A stretch of DNA of 64,000 bases. It comes from Deltaproteobacteria bacterium. Lineage in GTDB: Bacteria; Desulfobacterota; Desulfobacteria; Desulfobacterales; C00003060. The position numbers and the translations under genes are program-made. How positions within the stretch are numbered: position 1 is the first letter of the stretch; each line of letters opens with the position of its first letter. Of this stretch, positions 25,207 to 35,060 are shown one piece after another. The stretch spans positions 1 through 64,000 of the forward strand of contig QMMN01000003.1 in assembly GCA_003647275.1 (NCBI GenBank). The letters are read 5' to 3'. A model generated the notes under the pieces. It ran no database searches. It was not told the origin of the DNA and saw only the letters and a list, made by a program, of their open reading frames with translations.

Positions 25207-26106
25207 TTATCTTTTCCTTTCAATAATATAGCATGCCAGGGCTGTAAGGGGCTCTCCTTTTTTCCCAAGGATCTTAAGCTCTTCCAATGCCTTGCCTATC
25301 AACTGGCGTGCATGCGCTTTTGCCTGATCAAGCCCTATCAGGGAAGGATAGGTGGCTTTTTGATGGGCGCGATCGCTCCCGGGAGATTTTCCAAGTTCTT
25401 CGAGTTTTCCTTCAATATCAAGGATGTCGTCAGTTACCTGAAAGGCAAGGCCTATATGCCGACCATAAGCGGCCAGAGCATCTATCTGTTGATGGGTGCC
25501 CCCCCCAAGCATGGCACCGGCCCGTACAGAAACCTCAAGAAGGGCACCCGTCTTGTGACGATGAACCGCCTCAAGTTGCTTCAGGTCAAGGGCCTTTCCC
25601 TCTGCGGCGAGATCCATCATCTGGCCTTCTATCATGCCTGAATGCCCGGCGGCTCTCGCGATGAGGTAGATAACTTCCAGCCATAGCAGGGAATCACGCT
25701 CACTCCGCTGTCCAGCCGCCGCCAGGATCTCAAAGGCAACTGTCAGTAAGGCGTCTCCTGCTAATATAGCCGTGGCCTCGTTAAACGCCTTATGACATGT
25801 CGGTTTACCGCGACGAAGGTCGTCATCGTCCATGGCTGGAAGGTCATCATGGATCAAAGAATAGGAATGGATGAGTTCAAGGGCACATGCGACAGGCATC
25901 ACATCGGTCTCACAGCCCCCCACAGCCTCGCAAGCTGCAATACACAGAATAGGTCGGAGACGTTTTCCGCCCGCCAGAAGGGAGTAGCGCATCGCATGGA
26001 TCAGTGGGGTAGGGGGGGTGCCGGCATCCTCCCAGAGTTTCTCCAGAGCAGCATTAACCTTTTGCTGCTTGTCTTTCAGGTACTTCTTTAATTCAAACGT
26101 CTTCAC
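25207..26106 (-). CDS. ispA: Farnesyl/geranylgeranyl diphosphate synthase
   Basis: A 299-residue trans-prenyltransferase that condenses IPP with allylic diphosphates. Both aspartate-rich motifs are present: [14 protein letters not shown] (first) and DDILD (second), plus GGKRLRP near the start. It probably begins at GTG 26106, inside the last codons of xseB (14-base overlap), with GGAAG upstream; the 54-residue extension further up is an artefact of reading through xseB in another frame. Product length (C15 or C20) is not certain from sequence. Confidence 0.93.
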   Translation of the reverse strand: MKTFELKKYLKDKQQKVNAALEKLWEDAGTPPTPLIHAMRYSLLAGGKRLRPILCIAACEAVGGCETDVMPVACALELIHSYSLIHDDLPAMDDDDLRRGKPTCHKAFNEATAILAGDALLTVAFEILAAAGQRSERDSLLWLEVIYLIARAAGHSGMIEGQMMDLAAEGKALDLKQLEAVHRHKTGALLEVSVRAGAMLGGGTHQQIDALAAYGRHIGLAFQVTDDILDIEGKLEELGKSPGSDRAHQKATYPSLIGLDQAKAHARQLIGKALEELKILGKKGEPLTALACYIIERKR

Positions 26107-26332
26107 TGTCTTCCGGCAAAAAGGGCTCTTCACGAACTCTGCCCTCATCGTCTTTGAGAAGTATGGAGACCTTCTTTTCAGTCTCATCCAACTTGTTTGA
26201 ACAGAACTTTGATAGCTTGACACCCTCTTGGAACTTCTTGAAGGCCTCATCCAGACTGAGCTCGCCACTTTCTAAGTCTTGCACGATGGCTTCCAGTCGC
26301 TTCATCGCATTCTCAAATGTTTGCTTGGCCAT
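26093..26332 (-). CDS. xseB: Exodeoxyribonuclease VII small subunit
   Basis: A 79-residue helical protein with the family core FENAMKRLEAIVQDLESGELSLDEAFKKFQEG. Several XseB copies bind each XseA in the enzyme that cuts single-stranded DNA to oligonucleotides. It overlaps xseA by 20 bases and ispA by 14, so all three are translated as a coupled set. Confidence 0.95.
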   Translation of the reverse strand: MAKQTFENAMKRLEAIVQDLESGELSLDEAFKKFQEGVKLSKFCSNKLDETEKKVSILLKDDEGRVREEPFLPEDSEDV

Positions 26333-27680
26333 TCTCTCGCTTCCTCTCTATGCGGCAGACCATTGCACCTCTTGAGACGGTCACTTCTACTTGCTGTCCC
26401 ACACTCACCTGCTGAACATGTTTAACAAGGGCATAATCCGGCAAAGTGCGCGTCACACTGTAGCCTCGTTCCAGGATTGCCAATGGGCTTAAAGCATTCA
26501 ATTTGGCCACAGTAGTGCGAAGAGTGCTTGATTTTGATTTCAAATAAAATCGCATTGCAGAAAAGAGTGTTTGGCAATGGTGTTTAAGTAATACATTAAG
26601 GTCGCCAATCATGACTTGAGGGCTGCACCGGTCAAGTCGCTCCTGCATCACAGATAGACGATCTCTTTTCCCATCTAATTGCCTTGAGAATCCTTGCAGG
26701 ATTCTCCCAAAGGCATCGTCAAGGCGCAATCGATGGTCGGCAATCTGCCGGCTTGGATGGACAAGACGCCTTGAAAGCTGGGTGGTCCGTTCCCTCAAAA
26801 GCCGAAGCCTTTGAAGCATGATGCGCTTCAAGGCATCCCTGATTTTCTCTATGCGCCTCAACAGTTCCTCTTTGACCGGCACAATCAGCTCGGCTGCGGC
26901 CGATGGCGTCGCCGCCCGCACATCGGCCGTTAAATCGGCAATGGTAAAATCTGTTTCATGTCCAACGGCCGAAACCACAGGGATATGAGAGGAAAAAATG
27001 GCGCGTGCCACAACCTCTGAGTTAAAGGCCTGGAGGTCTTCCAGAGAACCGCCTCCTCGGGCCACCACGATCACATCAACATCATCCCGCTCATTCAACA
27101 ATTGCAAGGCCGCGGCGATCTCCTCGGCAGCGCCTTCTCCCTGAACCTTTGCCGGCGCGATTTCTATCGCGACATTTGGAAACCTGCGATCGAGCACATG
27201 CATGATGTCCCGGATGACCGCCCCAGTGGGTGAAGTCACAACAGCGATCTTGTGCGGTAGGAATGGGATAGAACGTTTGTGTTTTTCATCGAACAGCCCC
27301 TCGGCCGCCAGTTTTGCTTTGAGCTGTTCAAAGGCTAACTGGAGGATTCCAATGCCCTCAGGCTCCAAATATTCTATAATAATTTGATAAACCCCTTTAG
27401 GTTCGTACACGTTGAGGCGACCCAAGGCGATCACAGAGCATCCGTCCTCTGGTTTAAATTTAAGATTGCGGTTTTGTGCCCGAAACATGACAGCGCTAAT
27501 TTGTGCTTCGGAATCCCTGAGGGTGAAATAGTAATGGCCGGAAGCTGGGGTGCTAAAATTTGAGATCTCGCCTATAATCCATACAAATGGATAGCTCTCT
27601 TCAAGAAGGGACTTAATCCTTTGAGTAAGCTCGCTGACGGTGTAGATGCGCCGTTCCAGAGAGAAAGAATCTGTATCCAT
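26313..27680 (-). CDS. xseA: Exodeoxyribonuclease VII large subunit
   Basis: A 455-residue catalytic subunit. The N-terminal OB-fold (YTVSELTQRIKSLLE; WIIGEISNF) is followed by the catalytic region with VVTSPTGAVIRDI, DVIVVARGGGSLEDLQAFN and SAVGHETDFTIADLTADVRAATPSAAAE, then a long coiled coil. It acts in repair and mutation avoidance. It is first in the xseA-xseB-ispA-dxs unit. A promoter-like pair ends only seven bases upstream of the ATG, so its message may lack a leader. Confidence 0.96.
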   Translation of the reverse strand: MDTDSFSLERRIYTVSELTQRIKSLLEESYPFVWIIGEISNFSTPASGHYYFTLRDSEAQISAVMFRAQNRNLKFKPEDGCSVIALGRLNVYEPKGVYQIIIEYLEPEGIGILQLAFEQLKAKLAAEGLFDEKHKRSIPFLPHKIAVVTSPTGAVIRDIMHVLDRRFPNVAIEIAPAKVQGEGAAEEIAAALQLLNERDDVDVIVVARGGGSLEDLQAFNSEVVARAIFSSHIPVVSAVGHETDFTIADLTADVRAATPSAAAELIVPVKEELLRRIEKIRDALKRIMLQRLRLLRERTTQLSRRLVHPSRQIADHRLRLDDAFGRILQGFSRQLDGKRDRLSVMQERLDRCSPQVMIGDLNVLLKHHCQTLFSAMRFYLKSKSSTLRTTVAKLNALSPLAILERGYSVTRTLPDYALVKHVQQVSVGQQVEVTVSRGAMVCRIERKRENGQANI

Positions 27681-27686
27681 AAAGAA

Positions 27687-27715
27687 TTTATACCATCTTT
27701 TGCAATGGCCCTCAA
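27687..27715 (-). promoter_or_regulatory. Promoter of the xseA-ispA-dxs operon
   Basis: On the minus strand TTGAGG (27710-27715) and TATAAA (27687-27692) are 17 bases apart. The predicted start of transcription falls on or next to the xseA ATG at 27680. Confidence 0.45.
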
Positions 27716-27981
27716 TCTCTTTTATAACGTCTGATAATATATATTATGTAAACTTAACGAAGATTGGGTTTGTAGCTTTGCCCGCCACCTCTCCTTTTGG
27801 TCGGCCACCTTGAAAGCAAACGCTCAGCAGCGCCTTTCCCTGAAAAAAGGTACACATCGGCCGCAGCCTGGGTGAGATAATATTGTTAGAAAAAGAAGCT
27901 AGAAAAAACAACGGGAGATGTTTTATCGGAGTAACGAAATATCTGAAAAAGCCTAAGAATTTTCATCTTCAACAGAATCAT
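27716..27981. other. Intergenic region with a doubtful broken reading frame
   Basis: No gene is firmly supported. On the minus strand one frame runs from an ATG at 27979 to a stop at 27754, but it is broken by an in-frame TAA. The part after the break has protein-like composition (TQAAADVYLFSGKGAAERLL) but matches nothing I know. Confidence 0.3.
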
Positions 27982-28260
27982 TCACCTTGGGTAGTGCGGG
28001 CGCGATCTTTCAAGAAGTTCTCTTATGGCGGGCACCACATAGATACCCTCCAGATCCATCTGGCCCAGGCATTGGGCCAACAATCCAATCTTTTCAGTCA
28101 GGTCCCTGGATGTGTCCATGATATAAAAATAACGCCCCTTGATCCGACACAGGCCGCTTTTGGCCATGCATTGGGAACCGGACAGGTCTTCATATCGTAT
28201 TGAAATTCCTAACTTTTCTGCCAAGTCTTCCAGATATTGATAGATCTTTTCAGGTTCCAT
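27982..28260 (-). CDS. Conserved-looking hypothetical protein
   Basis: A 92-residue soluble protein starting MEPEKIYQYLEDLAEKLGI. Two cysteines sit in SGSQCMAKSGLCRIKG, followed by a beta-rich YFYIMDTSRDL and a helical C-terminus. I have seen no named domain in it. The ATG at 28260 is preferred to an upstream TTG because the protein-like pattern begins there. It is 47 bases downstream of the dGTPase-like gene and follows the ATP-grasp gene on the same strand, so it probably belongs to that operon. Confidence 0.6.
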   Translation of the reverse strand: MEPEKIYQYLEDLAEKLGISIRYEDLSGSQCMAKSGLCRIKGRYFYIMDTSRDLTEKIGLLAQCLGQMDLEGIYVVPAIRELLERSRPHYPR

Positions 28261-28307
28261 GGGCCGGGCATGGGTTAAAAGCTGTTTGGGCAACAGCCCG
28301 CGTTAGC

Positions 28308-29483
28308 CTAAAACCGCCCAGTGATCCTCCGGGGCCTAAGTTCCTCCGGACATTGTTTCAAGAAGTACTGGTCGGTCATACCGGCTATGAAGTCACGCAC
28401 GATCTCTTCGGGCTTGCTATTTAAGAGATAGTCCTCAGACATATCATCAAGATATTCCCTGAAAATGATGGCGTCCTCGTTGCCTTGCTGGAGGTCACGC
28501 AAATAACGTTCAAACAGCAGCTCAAAGAGTGCCTTGATCTTATGAGAATCCGGTTTTATTTTTGGGTTGAGATATATGTGATTTAGGTTGAACTCTTTCA
28601 GCATCTTGAGGGCCTCTGATATCGCCTGGCTAAACGCGATAGCTGGTCTTTGAAAGCTGCTCTTGATGAGATCGGTCACCAGCGTATAGACGATCGTGCC
28701 GTTGGTATCTCCTAATCGTTCGACACACATCCTGGGAAGTTGACGCCGTTCGATGAGGTTTAAGCGGATGGCATCTTCAATATCCCGTCCAATATAGCTG
28801 ATGGTATCGGCCATGCGCACCACACATCCCTCCAGGGTCATGGGTGTCAACGGCAGCGAGGGATCGGCCCCTTTTCTGGCCATCTCCTCATCAAACCGGG
28901 CAAACGTCTTATCCCGGTCCGGAGAGAGTTCATGACTGTGGATCTCGCCATCATGACACATGATCCCGTCCAAGACCTGAAGTGTTAGATTCCACCCCCT
29001 ACCCTTCCTCTCAATCTTTTCCAAAAACCTGACGCTTTGAAGATTGTGTTGAAAGGGGCCAATACCATGCGCCTCACACAGCCTAGACAAATATCCTTCG
29101 CCATCGTGACCAAACGGGCAATGGCCAATATCGTGGCCCAGGGCAATGGCCTCAATGAGGTCTTCATTTAGCCCGAGAAAGCGGCCAATCGTGCGGGAAA
29201 TCTTGGAAACCAATTGCACATGAAGCACCCTATGGGTAATGTGGTCATTATCAACCAGGTAAAAGACCTGGGTCTTGTCAATATACCGCGTATAGGCCAA
29301 TGAATGGAGGATGCGATCAGAGTCCACTGCATAGTTTTGCCGATGCCCAGTCTCAATACGTTCCTCTGGGAAACGGCGGATCGCATCCTTGCTATGAGCA
29401 GCCAGTGGCGACAGGAAACGCATTTCCTGTTCGTTCAGTGATTCCTTTATTTGCTGCAAATCGATTGAGTCAGAGCTGTCCAT
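28308..29483 (-). CDS. HD-domain deoxynucleotide triphosphohydrolase (dGTPase-like)
   Basis: A 391-residue protein of the dGTPase/SAMHD1-like HD family, which removes triphosphate from dNTPs. HD signature residues are seen in RILHSLAYTRYIDKTQ, then HRVLHVQLVSKISRTIGR and the metal core ALGHDIGHCPFGHDGE, with a later VRMADTISYIGRDIEDAI. It begins at ATG 29483, inside the end of the ATP-grasp gene, so the two are coupled. It may control dNTP pools or phage DNA synthesis; substrate range is unknown. Confidence 0.88.
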   Translation of the reverse strand: MDSSDSIDLQQIKESLNEQEMRFLSPLAAHSKDAIRRFPEERIETGHRQNYAVDSDRILHSLAYTRYIDKTQVFYLVDNDHITHRVLHVQLVSKISRTIGRFLGLNEDLIEAIALGHDIGHCPFGHDGEGYLSRLCEAHGIGPFQHNLQSVRFLEKIERKGRGWNLTLQVLDGIMCHDGEIHSHELSPDRDKTFARFDEEMARKGADPSLPLTPMTLEGCVVRMADTISYIGRDIEDAIRLNLIERRQLPRMCVERLGDTNGTIVYTLVTDLIKSSFQRPAIAFSQAISEALKMLKEFNLNHIYLNPKIKPDSHKIKALFELLFERYLRDLQQGNEDAIIFREYLDDMSEDYLLNSKPEEIVRDFIAGMTDQYFLKQCPEELRPRRITGRF

Positions 29484-30258
29484 TTTCAATCATTTCATCA
29501 ATGAGCCTGTAAAAATCGATCCCTGCCTGCCTGAACCCCTCTTTTCCATATTTCATGTTTGCCTCCAGGACCCAATATCGACCACGGCAAAAACAGATGT
29601 CCAGCCCCACATCATCCAGCTGGCAAAGACGGGCCGTGGTTAGAGCAAGGGCCAGGCCCTCGTCTGGGATGTTGTCAAAACTGATGGCAGCACCCTGTGA
29701 CAGATTTGTACGAAACTCACCAGGGCGAGCAATGCGCCAGTAAGCATGGATAATCCGGCCACAAATCACCACAACGCGAAGATCCCGGTCGATTTCAAGA
29801 TATTCCTGTATGTAGGCAGCGCGAGTCAATCGGTTGTAGGCAGCAAGCTCAGCCTTATTCTGGATCAGGTATATCCCCCTCCCAAGGGCTGAACCCCGCG
29901 GGATTTTGGCCACAAAGGGGAATTGAAAGTGTTTCAATATCTTTGACTTTTGATGGTTTCCATAGAAAACTCGGGTCCTGGGATGAGGAATCTCAAGAAG
30001 GTTAAAAAGGGCCGTCTGCTTGATTTTGTCCTGGGTATATTTATACGTATGATAGCTGGGGAAGGTCCGCTTGCCCATGGTATCAAATATATCAGCGTAA
30101 AAGGCTGTGGGATAATAAATCACATCGGATTGGCGAATCAGCGCTATTTGCCAATCCTCGTAGTCGGAAAGATTTGTGCGAACGCCGAGGGTCATCACAT
30201 TCTTGCAGTGTCGCAACCTGCTCCCCAGGGCGATCTTTTGGTCACGCATCATCGTCAT
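29470..30258 (-). CDS. RimK-like ATP-grasp protein
   Basis: A 262-residue ATP-grasp enzyme. The ATP-binding loop FPFVAKIPRGSALGRGIYLI, the central YIQEYLEIDRDLRVVVI and the metal-binding end VLEANMKYGKEGF follow the RimK/RimK-like order. Such enzymes join an amino acid or peptide to a carboxylate. The N-terminal part (about 60 residues) is variable and sets specificity that I cannot read. It overlaps the dGTPase-like gene by 14 bases. Confidence 0.85.
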   Translation of the reverse strand: MTMMRDQKIALGSRLRHCKNVMTLGVRTNLSDYEDWQIALIRQSDVIYYPTAFYADIFDTMGKRTFPSYHTYKYTQDKIKQTALFNLLEIPHPRTRVFYGNHQKSKILKHFQFPFVAKIPRGSALGRGIYLIQNKAELAAYNRLTRAAYIQEYLEIDRDLRVVVICGRIIHAYWRIARPGEFRTNLSQGAAISFDNIPDEGLALALTTARLCQLDDVGLDICFCRGRYWVLEANMKYGKEGFRQAGIDFYRLIDEMIENGQL

Positions 30259-30401
30259 TGAAAAATTTTTTATTTTACAACCTCAACCATTGTTTTTAAA
30301 AGATTTTCTATCCCCATATGTAACCGAAGGTTTTTCCTATAAAGAGAATGCATCCGTTGTTCTGGTTTCATTCATTATCCGGTCCAGTTATTGTCACCGT
30401 G

Positions 30402-31082
<681 letters not shown>

Positions 31083-31126
31083 AAGCCATTATTTCTTATC
31101 GATGATTCACTATGTAAGAAAAATTG

Positions 31127-32032
31127 CTATGCATTTTCATGGTTCACGTTTTCCGGACGGTTGGTCATTTGAATGACTTTATCAACAATCTCTTCAAATG
31201 CCTTATGAAACGCCGAATCTCCTTTGCAGCTCATGACCGGCTTGCCCTCATCGCACGCCTTGACCATATTCTGATAAAAGGGAATGCTCCCCAAAAAGGG
31301 TACGGACATGAACGCTGCCGTGGGCTTGCCCCCTTCTTTCTTAAATAGGTCCACAGGCTCTCCACAGTGGGGGCAGGTAAATGTTCCCATGTTCTCTATG
31401 ATCCCCAATATCTCCATGTCAACATGTCTGCAAAAATTGATCGACTTTCGCACATCAGCCAGAGAAATTTCCTGGGGCGTTGTCACGACAATTGCTTTGG
31501 CGTCCGGTATGGTCTGGGCAACCGTGAGCGGTTCATCTCCTGTTCCTGGCGGGGCATCGATAACCAGATAATCGAGTTCATCCCATTTTATATCTGAAAT
31601 GAACTGTCGAATGGCACCACTCTTGGCTGGGCCACGCCAGATGATAGCCTGGTTTTCATCCTGCATCAGGGACGCCATGGAAACAACTTTCAGGTTCTCA
31701 GAAAAGCGCTTGGGTTCCGCAAACTTCCGATCCACCACATCCAACAGACCGGAAAGGCCCATGATACCCGCAATACTTGGTCCGTGTAGATCAACATCCA
31801 TCAGACCGACTTTTAGGTCTCTTTGAGACAAAGCCACAGCAAGGTTGGCTGCGATGCTGCTCTTGCCCACGCCCCCCTTCCCGCTCATGATCATCAGCTT
31901 GTGCTTGATCTTTTCCAGGGAATTTTGGATCATAAGATCCTGGATATTATGAGCCATACCAGATGCATTCTTGGAGCTACAACCCTTCTTTGAATCACAT
32001 GTTTGTCCTGATGATACATGCTTTTCAGACAT
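31127..32032 (-). CDS. mrp: Mrp/NBP35 family P-loop ATPase, iron-sulphur carrier
   Basis: A 301-residue protein with a deviant Walker A GKGGVGKSS, DVDLHGPS (switch I), DAPPGTGDEPL (switch II) and a C-terminal metal pair CPHCGE. This is the ApbC/Nbp35 scaffold that assembles and transfers Fe-S clusters. Two extra cysteines lie in the short N-terminal tail (SGQTCDSKKGCSS), like the N-terminal cluster site of the Nbp35 type. GGAAGGG lies before the ATG. Confidence 0.92.
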   Translation of the reverse strand: MSEKHVSSGQTCDSKKGCSSKNASGMAHNIQDLMIQNSLEKIKHKLMIMSGKGGVGKSSIAANLAVALSQRDLKVGLMDVDLHGPSIAGIMGLSGLLDVVDRKFAEPKRFSENLKVVSMASLMQDENQAIIWRGPAKSGAIRQFISDIKWDELDYLVIDAPPGTGDEPLTVAQTIPDAKAIVVTTPQEISLADVRKSINFCRHVDMEILGIIENMGTFTCPHCGEPVDLFKKEGGKPTAAFMSVPFLGSIPFYQNMVKACDEGKPVMSCKGDSAFHKAFEEIVDKVIQMTNRPENVNHENA

Positions 32033-32084
32033 ATCAATCCCTTCCTTTCTACAACTGGTTTCGAAACCGCTTCTAACCTTTATC

Positions 32085-32540
32085 TTACACCCCCAAGGCC
32101 CGCCTTATCTCCTGGCGACTCCGCATGTGGTGACTTCCGGGCCAATAGATCTTCTTGCAAGTCTTACATCTGGAAAATCTATGGTGAGCAATCCATACAT
32201 GCTCTGGTACCTCTCCAACCACATCCTCTGGCTTGGCTGGCATAAGCGTTCCGTTGCAAATCGTACACCGAGAAAAGAATTTGTCCGGATTGGGTCGGAG
32301 ACCAAGGATGCCGATTAGTTCCCGGAGTTGTGCCCTGGGATTATTGGCCTCTATAAATACCAATCGATCTGGTGGCACCTTTCCTACAAGCCGTGTATTG
32401 CGTGTGAGAAGAATGCGACCCTGATCTGCCAGTGCAAGGAATCTATCATCGGATAAGGTGTTGCAGTAAACGCTGTCATATCCAAGGATACGAAGCCACT
32501 TGGCCAGTCTTCCAAGCATCCGATCAGCAGCAAACATCAT
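32085..32540 (-). CDS. Mut7-C RNase-like (PIN-fold) protein with zinc ribbon
   Basis: About 151 residues. The N-terminus FAADRMLGRLAKWLRILGYDS is the start of the Mut7-C domain, a PIN-like nuclease fold. LLTRNTRLV and LIGIL follow, then a zinc ribbon with CTIC and CKTC. The ATG at 32540 is taken because the family begins there; a TTG six codons upstream is the alternative. It follows the lipoprotein gene closely and may share its transcript. It is a putative RNA-processing enzyme; the target is unknown. Confidence 0.85.
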   Translation of the reverse strand: MMFAADRMLGRLAKWLRILGYDSVYCNTLSDDRFLALADQGRILLTRNTRLVGKVPPDRLVFIEANNPRAQLRELIGILGLRPNPDKFFSRCTICNGTLMPAKPEDVVGEVPEHVWIAHHRFSRCKTCKKIYWPGSHHMRSRQEIRRALGV

Positions 32541-32554
32541 GACCGAGAGAATCC

Positions 32555-33346
32555 TCAAGAATCGAGGTCTATCATCTGGGCTTCAGGAACCTCCAACGTA
32601 TAGGCACCATCTGGGATCGAAACCTGGGTCCAGAACTTTTCCACCATAAGCACCCAAAGCACCCCTTGTGGCTCTGAGGCTACGATTCTCTGCGGGACAC
32701 AGATGGATTCTACCTGTTGAAACTCACTGAACGCGATCCTGTATTGTAGGTTGCCCCAACCATCAAATACCTCAACTTGCTCAATGACCTTTGCATCGTC
32801 CCTCAACCATATCTTCTCAATCAGGCGGCCCCATTTTTTGTAAAGGCTTAAAAGCCATCTGCCCTCCCCTTTTAAGGCTTGAATTTTTGCACGATGAAAC
32901 GGAAGGATCGGGGCCTGACCCGACAAGAGATCAAAGAGATCCTGGGCACTCACAGGCACCGATATAAAACGTGAAAGGTTATCTACAGAGGCGTTTCCCT
33001 TGAAACAGCGGTTATCTTGACGGGAATGGACAAAAAAGCTCGCTCCGTTGATGACAAACGTCATGGTCGGTTGCCCCCATGGCCCCAGGGTCTCTATTCG
33101 CAGCTTTTGCGGTTGAGACCCTATCCACACCATGCGGGAAGACCCCGCCTTGCTGCCGCGAACGATTTTGAACCTGCCGACGCCTTTAAAGGTCTTGAGG
33201 TTATTTTTACGCTGCTCCAGAGACTCTAAAATGCGGCTGACATCCGGTCCGTGTGGCGTCGAAAGGGTTTTGGGGCTTCTGGCACATCCATCAAGGCATA
33301 ATGGCAAAAGCACGATGGTAAGAATAAGGAAGGTGTAACTACGCAT
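32555..33346 (-). CDS. LolB-like outer-membrane lipoprotein
   Basis: A 263-residue protein. From ATG 33346 it has a clear lipoprotein signal: MRSYTFLILTIVLLPLCLDG followed by Cys (lipobox LDGC). The mature part shows a single beta-rich domain with FKGVGRFKIVRG, WIGSQPQKLRIETLG and repeated strands. This resembles the LolB/LolA-like sandwich of Desulfobacterota, probably in outer-membrane lipoprotein handling. The start codon overlaps the end of the TPR gene, so the two are coupled. Confidence 0.75.
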   Translation of the reverse strand: MRSYTFLILTIVLLPLCLDGCARSPKTLSTPHGPDVSRILESLEQRKNNLKTFKGVGRFKIVRGSKAGSSRMVWIGSQPQKLRIETLGPWGQPTMTFVINGASFFVHSRQDNRCFKGNASVDNLSRFISVPVSAQDLFDLLSGQAPILPFHRAKIQALKGEGRWLLSLYKKWGRLIEKIWLRDDAKVIEQVEVFDGWGNLQYRIAFSEFQQVESICVPQRIVASEPQGVLWVLMVEKFWTQVSIPDGAYTLEVPEAQMIDLDS

Positions 33347-35060
33347 CCTGGTCCAATTGTTTCTCAACGCGGTGTATCTTATGTTCAAGCGCCTCCGTAT
33401 CTTTTCCTTTTTTTCCCAGGGCCTTCTTGTAATATTGCAAGCCTTTCTTTGGATCGGACACTTTTATATAAACATCGCCCAGGTGTTCCAGAATCGTAGC
33501 ATCATCGGGAACCAATTTAGCCGCTTTTTCAAGGCACTTGATGGCCTCTTCGTAAAGCCCTTTTTTATAATAGACCCATCCTAAGCTATCAATAATATAG
33601 CCATCGTTTGGCTTGCGTTTCAGGGCACGCTTGATCAAGCTCTCAGCCTCATCAAGATTTGTACCGAGTTCCGCATAGGTATAGCCCAGATAGTTTAAGG
33701 CCTCGGCATGGGCCGGGTCTATACGAATCACGGTCTTCATTTCCTCTATGCAGGCCTTTTTGTCACCAGCTTTGTCATAAACAACACCGAGCCGAAAATG
33801 AAGTCTCTTGCTGTCAGGTTCAAAATGTAACCCGTTTTTGAGGGTAACCACTGCTTTGTCATAGGATTCCATTTCTTCATACAAAGCACCCAGAAATAAA
33901 TAAAGCTCCGGGACGTTCGGTTCCCTTTCAATGGCCTCTTCCATCACACGAACTGCCTTTTGGGCCTCACCTTTTTCGTTGTACAGAAACCCGAGATGAA
34001 CAGCCGCGCTCCGATGGTAGGATGACGTCTTAGGAACCTTTTCAAAGGATGCGATCGCCTTGGCTGTCTTCTTGAGTCCTTCAAATGCGATTCCCAGAAA
34101 GTAATGGATCTCTGGATTGTCTGGATCATCTTTCAAAAGTAGCTGCAGCGTGTCCGAGCCCTCCTCGTACCTTTTCTCGTCCAGGTATATCAGGGCAATA
34201 TGTTTGATAACTTGCGGGTTGGATCTGTTCCGACGCCTTACCTCTTTAAATACATTCTCGGCTTCTTCGGATCGACCTATCTTCAGATAAAAACGCCCCA
34301 GTCCAACCGCCGCCCTCAGGTTCTTTGGATTGTTCGCCAGGATCTTGTTGTAAGTTTCGATAACTTTTTCGTGTTTGCCGGTCGCTTCGTAAACACTAAT
34401 AAGCTCAAAAAAGGTCTGCTCATAGTCTGGATTCAGTTTAATGGCCTTCAACAATATGGCCACTGCCTGATTATAACGTTTCATGGCGGCATAAACGGTT
34501 CCCAAATAAAAATGGCCAGCAAAAGACGCAGAATTGATCTGGATCAAGTCCTGATAAAGCTTCATGGCCCTGTCCAGTTGCCTGACCTTGACATACTCCG
34601 ACCCTAACAGGAAGTAGATATTCTCAGACTTTGGATCCAGTGTCAGGGCCTTTTCATAGGCCTCAATCGCCTCAGCGTGCTGATCCATGGCTGCATAAAT
34701 GCCTCCCAACGTGACTAATGAAGGCACATGTTCGGGATGCTTTTCGATAATATCCTGTATAACCGCCATAGCTGCCTGATAGTCGTTCTGACGTAGATAG
34801 AGCTGGACCAGTTCATTCTTTAAGAACATGGAATCTGTATCTCTTACCACCGCGCCTTTCAGTAACTCGACAGCCTTGTTAAGCTCCCCCCGTCTGCTCA
34901 TCAGGCGTGATTCGGTGTAATAATAGTAAGCGCCGGTATCCTCTGGCTTTACTTCCGGAGGTGATACCTGAGCAGGTATTGTCTTTTTAGGTACCGCACA
35001 CGCAGCCAGGTACAATACCATGCCAAAACATATGAGTATCTTAAACAGTTTGATGAACAC
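33339..35060 (-). CDS. TPR-repeat lipoprotein
   Basis: A 573-residue protein made almost wholly of tetratricopeptide repeats (about 14 units, e.g. YFLLGSEYVKVRQLDRAMKL), giving a helical superhelix for protein contacts. The start at GTG 35060 gives a textbook lipoprotein signal (MFIKLFKILICFGMVLYLAA before Cys); a longer frame to 35156 does not. It lies upstream of, and overlaps, the LolB-like gene. Such TPR lipoproteins often help outer-membrane or polysaccharide secretion complexes; the partner here is unknown. Confidence 0.88.
   Translation of the reverse strand: MFIKLFKILICFGMVLYLAACAVPKKTIPAQVSPPEVKPEDTGAYYYYTESRLMSRRGELNKAVELLKGAVVRDTDSMFLKNELVQLYLRQNDYQAAMAVIQDIIEKHPEHVPSLVTLGGIYAAMDQHAEAIEAYEKALTLDPKSENIYFLLGSEYVKVRQLDRAMKLYQDLIQINSASFAGHFYLGTVYAAMKRYNQAVAILLKAIKLNPDYEQTFFELISVYEATGKHEKVIETYNKILANNPKNLRAAVGLGRFYLKIGRSEEAENVFKEVRRRNRSNPQVIKHIALIYLDEKRYEEGSDTLQLLLKDDPDNPEIHYFLGIAFEGLKKTAKAIASFEKVPKTSSYHRSAAVHLGFLYNEKGEAQKAVRVMEEAIEREPNVPELYLFLGALYEEMESYDKAVVTLKNGLHFEPDSKRLHFRLGVVYDKAGDKKACIEEMKTVIRIDPAHAEALNYLGYTYAELGTNLDEAESLIKRALKRKPNDGYIIDSLGWVYYKKGLYEEAIKCLEKAAKLVPDDATILEHLGDVYIKVSDPKKGLQYYKKALGKKGKDTEALEHKIHRVEKQLDQDA

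Noticed and set aside
25134-25268. N-terminal extension of Dxs by 45 residues
   Set aside because: The family start is at [13 protein letters not shown]; the upstream part has no protein-like match.
26107-26268. N-terminal extension of IspA by 54 residues
   Set aside because: This part is xseB read in another frame; the protein family begins at the GTG at 26106.
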